Positions 59,404 to 64,000 of a DNA stretch of 64,000 nucleotides are shown here, piece by piece. The translations under genes were made by a program, and so were the position numbers. How positions within the stretch are numbered: position 1 is the stretch's first letter; each line of letters begins with the position of its first letter. The notes beneath the pieces are model-generated. The model ran no database searches. It was not told where the DNA came from and saw nothing but the letters and a program-made list of their open reading frames with translations. The DNA lies in the NCBI RefSeq assembly GCF_050510895.1, contig NZ_JBNINT010000001.1, forward strand, positions 4,154,001-4,218,000. Reading direction: 5' to 3'. This DNA is from Pannonibacter phragmitetus_B. GTDB lineage: Bacteria > Pseudomonadota > Alphaproteobacteria > Rhizobiales > Stappiaceae.

Positions 59404-59847
59404 ATGAGACCGCTGACCGGATTCACCGCCGCCGGAATCATCGAGACTCTGGGCATGCAGCCGCATCCCGAAGGCGGTTATTACGCCGAGACCTTCCGCG
59501 ATCCGGCTTGCGATGCATCAGGTCGCCCGGCTTCGACGGCGATCTACTTCCTGCTGCCGGAGGGCGTGCTGTCACGCTGGCACAAGGTGGATGCGGTGGA
59601 GGTATGGCACTGGTACGGCGGCGCGCCGCTGGAACTTCTGATCAGCGGCGGCGAGGGGCCCGTGGAGCTCGTGACACTCGGGCCCGATCTGGCCGCAGGC
59701 CAGCGCCCTCAGGCGGTGGTGCCGCGCCATGCCTGGCAGCAGGCGCAAAGCCTTGGCGATTTCACGCTCGTGGGCTGCTCGGTTGCCCCCGGTTTCACCT
59801 TCGAGGGCTTCGAAATGGCGCCGGAAGGCTGGCAGCCGAAGGGGTGA
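59404..59847 (+). CDS. Cupin-fold DUF985 protein
   Basis: 147 residues covering the complete family: LGMQPHPEGGYYAETFRD, STAIYFLLPEGVLSRWHKVDAVEVWHWYGG (partly quoted) and VGCSVAPGFTFEGFEMAP. Single cupin barrel, function uncertain. The 3-bp gap to gloB suggests co-transcription. Convergent with recQ, 6 bp apart. Confidence 0.92.
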   Translation: MRPLTGFTAAGIIETLGMQPHPEGGYYAETFRDPACDASGRPASTAIYFLLPEGVLSRWHKVDAVEVWHWYGGAPLELLISGGEGPVELVTLGPDLAAGQRPQAVVPRHAWQQAQSLGDFTLVGCSVAPGFTFEGFEMAPEGWQPKG

Positions 59848-59853
59848 AGCGCC

Positions 59854-61740
59854 TCACACGCCCGCTTCAAAGGCCTCGACCAGATCGATGATCTGCGATC
59901 CGTAGCGATCGAGCTTCGACTGGCCGACGCCGGAGACAGCGAGCAGGGCGTGGGAGGTCACGGGCCGGGCGATGGCTATACCGGCAAGCGTTGCATCCGG
60001 GAACACCACATAGGGCGGCACTTCGTTTTCCCGTGCGATCTGGGTGCGCAGGCGGCGCAGGCGCTCGAACAGCAGCCGGTCTTCCGGATCAAGATCATCG
60101 GCAAGGCTGGCCGACCGTTCTCCGCGCGAGGCTTTGAGGCTGGATGCAGCCCGGTCACGGCGCAGCAGCACCTTGCGCTCGTTGCGGAACACGGCGCGGC
60201 ATTCGTCCGTCAGCACCAGCGCGCCGTAATTGGCGTGATCCACCCCGACAAGGCCCATGGCGACAAGCTGGCGCGCCACCGATTGCCAGGTCTTCGGCGA
60301 AAGATCCTTGCCGATGCCATAGACCGACAGCTTGTCGTGGCCGAAGCGGGCGATCTTGTCGTTTTCCTTGCCCAGCAGCACGTCGATCACATGGCCCGCG
60401 CCAAAGCGCTGGCCGGTGCGGTAGATGGCGGAGAGGAACTTGGCGGCAGCTTCCGTTCCGTCCCAGGTTTCCACCGGTGAGAGGCAGGTGTCGCAGTTGC
60501 CGCAAGGCTTGGGATAGGTCTCACCGAAATGGGCCAGCAGCGCCTGACGGCGGCATCCGGCTGTCTCGCAAATACCGACAAGGGCGTTGAGTTTGGCGGT
60601 TTCCGCCCGCTTCACCTCTTCCGGCGCTTCGCCTTCGGCAATCATGCGGCGGCGCTGCACCATGTCGGCCATGCCATAGGCCATCCAGGCCTCGGCCGGT
60701 GCGCCATCACGGCCCGCACGGCCGGTTTCCTGATAGTAGGCTTCGACGGAAGACGGCAGGTCGAGGTGGGCGACGAAGCGCACGTCCGGCTTGTCGATGC
60801 CCATGCCGAAAGCGACGGTCGCCACCAGAACGAGGTTTTCCTCCAGCAGGAAGGCGTCCTGATTGGCCTCGCGGATCTCCCGGTCGAGCCCCGCGTGATA
60901 GGGCAGGGCGCGGATGCCCTTTTCGTTCAGCCAGCCTGCGATATCTTCCACCTTGGCGCGGGACAGGCAATAGACGATGCCGCTCTCGCCCTTGTGGCGC
61001 TTGAGGAAATCCAGAAGCTGCTGGCGCTGATTCACCCGCTCGACGATCTCGTAGCGGATGTTGGGCCGGTCGAAGGAGGTGGTGAAGACTTGCGCCGTCT
61101 CGAGCTTCAGCCGGACGCGGATATCCTCCTGCGTGTGCGGATCGGCGGTGGCGGTCAGCGCCACACGCGGCACGCCGGGATAGCGGTCAGCAAGGCTCGC
61201 GAGCTGCAGGTATTCCGGCCGGAAATCATGCCCCCACTGGCTGACGCAGTGCGCCTCGTCGATGGCAAAGAGCGAGATGGCCGCACCATCCAAGAGGCGG
61301 GAGAAACCGGCCGTCGCCACCCGTTCAGGCGTCACATAGAGAAAATCCAGCGTGCCGTTGCGCAGGTCTGCGGCAATGCGCGCCTGCTCTTCTGGCGGAA
61401 CGGAGGAATTGAGCGCGGCAGCGCGCACGCCCGCACCCGTCAGTGCACCCACCTGATCCTTCATCAGCGCAATCAGCGGCGAGATCACCACCCCCGTTCC
61501 GGGGCGGCAGAGTGCGGGGATCTGGAAGCACATGGATTTGCCGGCGCCTGTGGGGAACAGCACCACCGCATCGCCCCCGGCGATCAGCGTGTCCACCACC
61601 TCGCGCTGGCGTCCGCGGAAACTGGGATAGCCGAACACATCAGCCAGAACCTGTGCAGGATCCTTCGCTGCGGGCGTGGCAGTGCCCTCAGTCGGTGCTG
61701 TGTACTCTGTCCCGGCGAGACGAGGCTGTGCTTGCGGCAT
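59854..61740 (-). CDS. recQ: ATP-dependent DNA helicase RecQ
   Basis: 628 residues from ATG 61740; an in-frame ATG 10 codons upstream is also possible. Helicase motifs: FPTGAGKSMCFQIPAL (Walker A), DEAHCVSQWGHDFRPEY, TATADP, ATVAFGMGIDKPDVRFV and QETGRAGRDG. The RQC zinc cysteines are seen around CETAGCRRQ..CGNCDTC, and a C-terminal HRDC domain ends the protein. 3'-5' unwinding in recombination and fork repair. Confidence 0.96.
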   Translation of the reverse strand: MPQAQPRLAGTEYTAPTEGTATPAAKDPAQVLADVFGYPSFRGRQREVVDTLIAGGDAVVLFPTGAGKSMCFQIPALCRPGTGVVISPLIALMKDQVGALTGAGVRAAALNSSVPPEEQARIAADLRNGTLDFLYVTPERVATAGFSRLLDGAAISLFAIDEAHCVSQWGHDFRPEYLQLASLADRYPGVPRVALTATADPHTQEDIRVRLKLETAQVFTTSFDRPNIRYEIVERVNQRQQLLDFLKRHKGESGIVYCLSRAKVEDIAGWLNEKGIRALPYHAGLDREIREANQDAFLLEENLVLVATVAFGMGIDKPDVRFVAHLDLPSSVEAYYQETGRAGRDGAPAEAWMAYGMADMVQRRRMIAEGEAPEEVKRAETAKLNALVGICETAGCRRQALLAHFGETYPKPCGNCDTCLSPVETWDGTEAAAKFLSAIYRTGQRFGAGHVIDVLLGKENDKIARFGHDKLSVYGIGKDLSPKTWQSVARQLVAMGLVGVDHANYGALVLTDECRAVFRNERKVLLRRDRAASSLKASRGERSASLADDLDPEDRLLFERLRRLRTQIARENEVPPYVVFPDATLAGIAIARPVTSHALLAVSGVGQSKLDRYGSQIIDLVEAFEAGV

Positions 61741-61850
61741 GAACAGGTGATTCCTTCGTCGCCGCACCATCCCCTATTCGCCCGCCCCGGGCAATGACAG
61801 CCTGTGGATGACCTGTGCAAGACGGCAAGGTTTTTGCGGCCGGAGGGGCT

Positions 61851-62747
61851 TCAGAGGCTGAACCGCGCATCTGGATCCTGCGCCAGTGTCTCGGCGCAGT
61901 GGATGCGGAGCTGGTTGGTGACTTCAGCAAGGTCGCCGTCCAGCTGGCCGGGTGCCAGCGGTTCGCCCACGTGGAAGCGGAAGTGGGCGTGCTTCTTGTT
62001 CAGGAGTTCGTTGAAGACGGTCATGTCGCGCAGTTCGATTGAAACCTTCGCGAGGAAATAGAACAGGCGCGAATTGCGAGCGCCCATGTGGATCGGAATC
62101 ACCGGCACCTGATGGCGGCGCGCCAGGGCGAGAGCCGAGGTCATCCACGGCCGTTCCGTCAGCTTGCCCTCGTTCATGTAGGCGAGGCGTCCGGAGGGGA
62201 ATAGCACCACGGCCCGGTTGCGTTCAAAGGCTGAGGCCGCGTTTCTGAGGGTCTCGCGGGTCTTTTCGCGGGTCTTGAAATCGGCCCGCCATTCCACCGG
62301 CACAATCATGCTGGCAAGGCGCGGGTTGATGCGCACCGCATCCCGGTTGGCGAAAATGGAAATGTCCCGGCGGCGGCTTTTCACTGCATCAAACAGCGCC
62401 ACCCCGTCCGCGATGCCTGTCGGGTGGTTCGAGACAAGAATGCAGGGGCCTTCTGCGGGAATGCGCTCCAACCCCTGAACGGTCAGCTTCAGTTGCAGCA
62501 GATTGGACAGATGGGCGAAAACCTCTTCGGCCGGAAGGTTCGAGATGGCATCGGCCATCTCCAGCGCATCGAAATAACGCAGCATCCGGTAGGCAACCGG
62601 CCGGAACAGCGGCCACCACGGGGCGGCCATCACATGTTTGCCGCGCTCGGCAATCAGCACGTCCACAATGTGACGGGAGGGATCATCCACCTCGCCACTG
62701 CGTGCTTGGGTCAGGACGGCCGAATCAGGGTGCTGGAAACGCGGCAC
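61851..62747 (-). CDS. PlsC-like lysophospholipid / glycerol-phosphate acyltransferase
   Basis: 298 residues from GTG 62747, which has TTGAGG upstream. The acyltransferase motif I reads NHPTGIADG, with five rather than four residues between His and Asp; motif III-like FPSGRLAYMNEGKLTERPW and IPIHMGARNS follow. No strong membrane helix. Likely acylates a lysolipid or amino-lipid precursor. An upstream in-frame extension to 62822 is basic and has no family likeness. Confidence 0.85.
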   Translation of the reverse strand: MPRFQHPDSAVLTQARSGEVDDPSRHIVDVLIAERGKHVMAAPWWPLFRPVAYRMLRYFDALEMADAISNLPAEEVFAHLSNLLQLKLTVQGLERIPAEGPCILVSNHPTGIADGVALFDAVKSRRRDISIFANRDAVRINPRLASMIVPVEWRADFKTREKTRETLRNAASAFERNRAVVLFPSGRLAYMNEGKLTERPWMTSALALARRHQVPVIPIHMGARNSRLFYFLAKVSIELRDMTVFNELLNKKHAHFRFHVGEPLAPGQLDGDLAEVTNQLRIHCAETLAQDPDARFSL

Positions 62748-62913
62748 GGTAACAATCCTCAAGTCGGGCGCTCGGCGCCCTTTGATCGCCTGATGGTTAC
62801 AGATCCTGGCATCTGCCCGCAATGGTCATGAACCTTCAGCCTTGCAGAGGCTTGTGACGTCATTCTGTCAAAAGCCAGGCAATTTTCCGGTGGCGTGTGT
62901 TTTTGTGCGGCCT

Positions 62914-63290
62914 TCAGCTCCAGATAGGGCAGGTGAAAATCGCGACGGAACAGGCGGTTGCCGCAGTCCATACGAGCGAGCGCAGGGTTGCCTTGTCGGC
63001 CCAGTAGCACAGGACATAAAGCCCGCGAAGCCCGATGAAGGCCGCTGCCAGAACATCAATCCAGAAGGGATCGCCCCCTGCTGATAGGCCACCAGCACGG
63101 CCACAGCAAACAGCGGGAAGGCCTCGAAGCCATTGGCCTGTGCGCCTTGTGCCCGTGCCCGGAAGCCTTCGGCCCAGAAAGCAGGATCGCGCGGGCGGGC
63201 GTTGCTAAAGTCTTTGGTGAGTTTGGCCGGGACCACAGACAGGATGGGCAGGAAGGCGGCGGCGAGCACGCACCAGAATGCGATGGGCAT
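62914..63290 (-). CDS. MAPEG-family membrane protein (one apparent frameshift)
   Basis: N-terminal part PIAFWCVLAAAFLPILSVV..PAKLTKDFSNARPRDPAFW..QANGFEAFPLFAVAVLVAYQQG and C-terminal part DPFWIDVLAAAFIGLRGLYVLCYWADKATLRSLVW..AIFTCPIWS (each quoted in pieces) are in different frames, broken at the C run 63074-63078. One more base restores 125 residues with four helices, the usual MAPEG size. The family includes glutathione-linked membrane enzymes; this eukaryote-unlike bacterial branch is uncharacterised. Confidence 0.85.
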
Positions 63291-63355
63291 GGTGATGATC
63301 CTTCTGAGGTCAGTTGGAATTTCTGTGTGGAGAGGTAACCTATTTTATCGCCCGG

Positions 63356-64000
63356 TCAATCTCGCAAGGTTTCACGCAACACGTCGCCAATGAAGCCTGC
63401 GAAGGCGCGAACCTTTGCCGGGATGTGGCGGCGTGAGGGGTAGACGGCGTTGATCGTCACCTCGCTCATATCCCATTCCGGCAGCAGCCGGACAAGCGTT
63501 CCCGCTGCCAGATCCGCCGCCACATAGGCCTGCGGAATGAGGCTGAGGCCAAAGCCTGCGCGCAGGGCATCCATGACGGCAAGGCTGGAGGAAACCTTGT
63601 AGCGCCCGCTCACCCGTTGCCGGTACTCCTTGCCGTTGCGCAGGAAGGTCCATTCGTCCGCGTGGCCGGACAAGGTGAAACGGATGCACTCGTGCCGGGC
63701 AAGGTCTGCCGGCTCCAGCGGTGTACCGGCATGGGCCAGATAGGCAGGCGAAGCGCAGAGAACATGTCGCAGCGACCCGAGCTTCTTGACGATCATCTCC
63801 CGGTCCTCATCCCGCCGCCCGCCGCGCAGGGCCATGTCGAAGCCGTCCCGGACAAGGTCCACGCGCCGGTCGTCCAGATCAAGGTCGAGTGAGACTTTTG
63901 GGTAGCGTGCAAGAAATTCCGGGATACGGCTGGTGATGAGGACAAGGCTGGACGTCATTGGGGCGCTCACCCGCAGAAGACCGGACGGCTCGGAGCTGAG
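63356..64000 (-). CDS. LysR-family transcriptional regulator (N-terminus outside window)
   Basis: The visible 215 residues are the effector domain only: EPSGLLRVSAPMTSSLVLI at the entry, LARYPKVSLDLDLDDRRVDLVRDGFDMALR, CASPAYLAHAGTP, VSSSLAVMDALRAGFGLSLIP and a C-terminal AKVRAFAGFIGDVL (quoted in parts). The frame stays open to the window edge, so the helix-turn-helix lies beyond it. This PcaQ/CrgA-like subgroup often regulates a divergent oxidoreductase or membrane gene. Confidence 0.92.
   Translation of the reverse strand, partial: LSSEPSGLLRVSAPMTSSLVLITSRIPEFLARYPKVSLDLDLDDRRVDLVRDGFDMALRGGRRDEDREMIVKKLGSLRHVLCASPAYLAHAGTPLEPADLARHECIRFTLSGHADEWTFLRNGKEYRQRVSGRYKVSSSLAVMDALRAGFGLSLIPQAYVAADLAAGTLVRLLPEWDMSEVTINAVYPSRRHIPAKVRAFAGFIGDVLRETLRD

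Overview
The window is GC-rich, densely coding alphaproteobacterial DNA. The 16S and 23S signatures, the rrs-tRNA-Ile-tRNA-Ala-rrl-rrf-tRNA-fMet order, the imuA-imuB-dnaE2 cassette, the chorismate mutase/hisC/tyrA block, metXW and PhaR next to phbAB all point to Hyphomicrobiales (Rhizobiales). The 16S looks compatible with Stappiaceae-like genera, but I could not align it, so family level is inference. It reads as chromosomal core with some accessory modules. There is no phage, transposase, CRISPR array or integrase.

Layout. 1-2466: 3' part of an acyl-CoA ligase coupled to a thiolase-like protein lacking two catalytic residues. 2467-8690: a complete rRNA operon with promoter, leader and 23S processing stem. 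8787-14276: the mutagenic repair cassette imuA-imuB-dnaE2. 14492-15222: a VapBC toxin-antitoxin pair with operator repeats. 15329-17878: 2Fe-2S ferredoxin, cytochrome P450 and divergent AraC regulator. 17960-24750: a DctB/DctD-like two-component system, a 24-bp perfect palindrome, and a TAXI-type TRAP transporter. 24818-29551: Nudix hydrolase, YafK-like lipoprotein, an AceE-like thiamine-diphosphate enzyme and a divergent Lrp regulator. 29632-32600: a chemoreceptor with a PilZ tail and a separate periplasmic sensor-like protein. 32989-38565: purU, a hydrolase, a glycosyltransferase, infC-rpmI-rplT and a repeat-bearing gap. 38655-43970: gamma-glutamyltransferase, GlcG-like protein and the PHB genes phaR/phbA/phbB. 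44172-52526: yciB, rpmF, mtgA, ispA, a GGDEF-EAL protein and two tandem paralogues of unknown function. 52535-64000: aromatic amino acid genes, metXW, gloB, recQ, an acyltransferase, a MAPEG protein and a partial LysR regulator.

The most important cross-cutting observation is a set of ten apparent frameshifts in seven genes (dnaE2, imuB, the chemoreceptor four times, a glycosyltransferase, infC, a methyltransferase and the MAPEG protein). Eight are repaired by adding one G or C to a run of four or five identical bases, and one of these is in the essential gene infC. Homopolymer under-calling in the assembly is therefore more likely than gene decay, and these genes are annotated here as full-length.

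Biologically, the best candidates for new work are the tandem coiled-coil paralogues at 49894-52526, the chemoreceptor/periplasmic sensor pair, the P450 with a rebuilt oxygen-activation motif, the degenerate thiolase partnered with an acyl-CoA ligase, and a dispersed hairpin repeat present in at least three intergenic copies.
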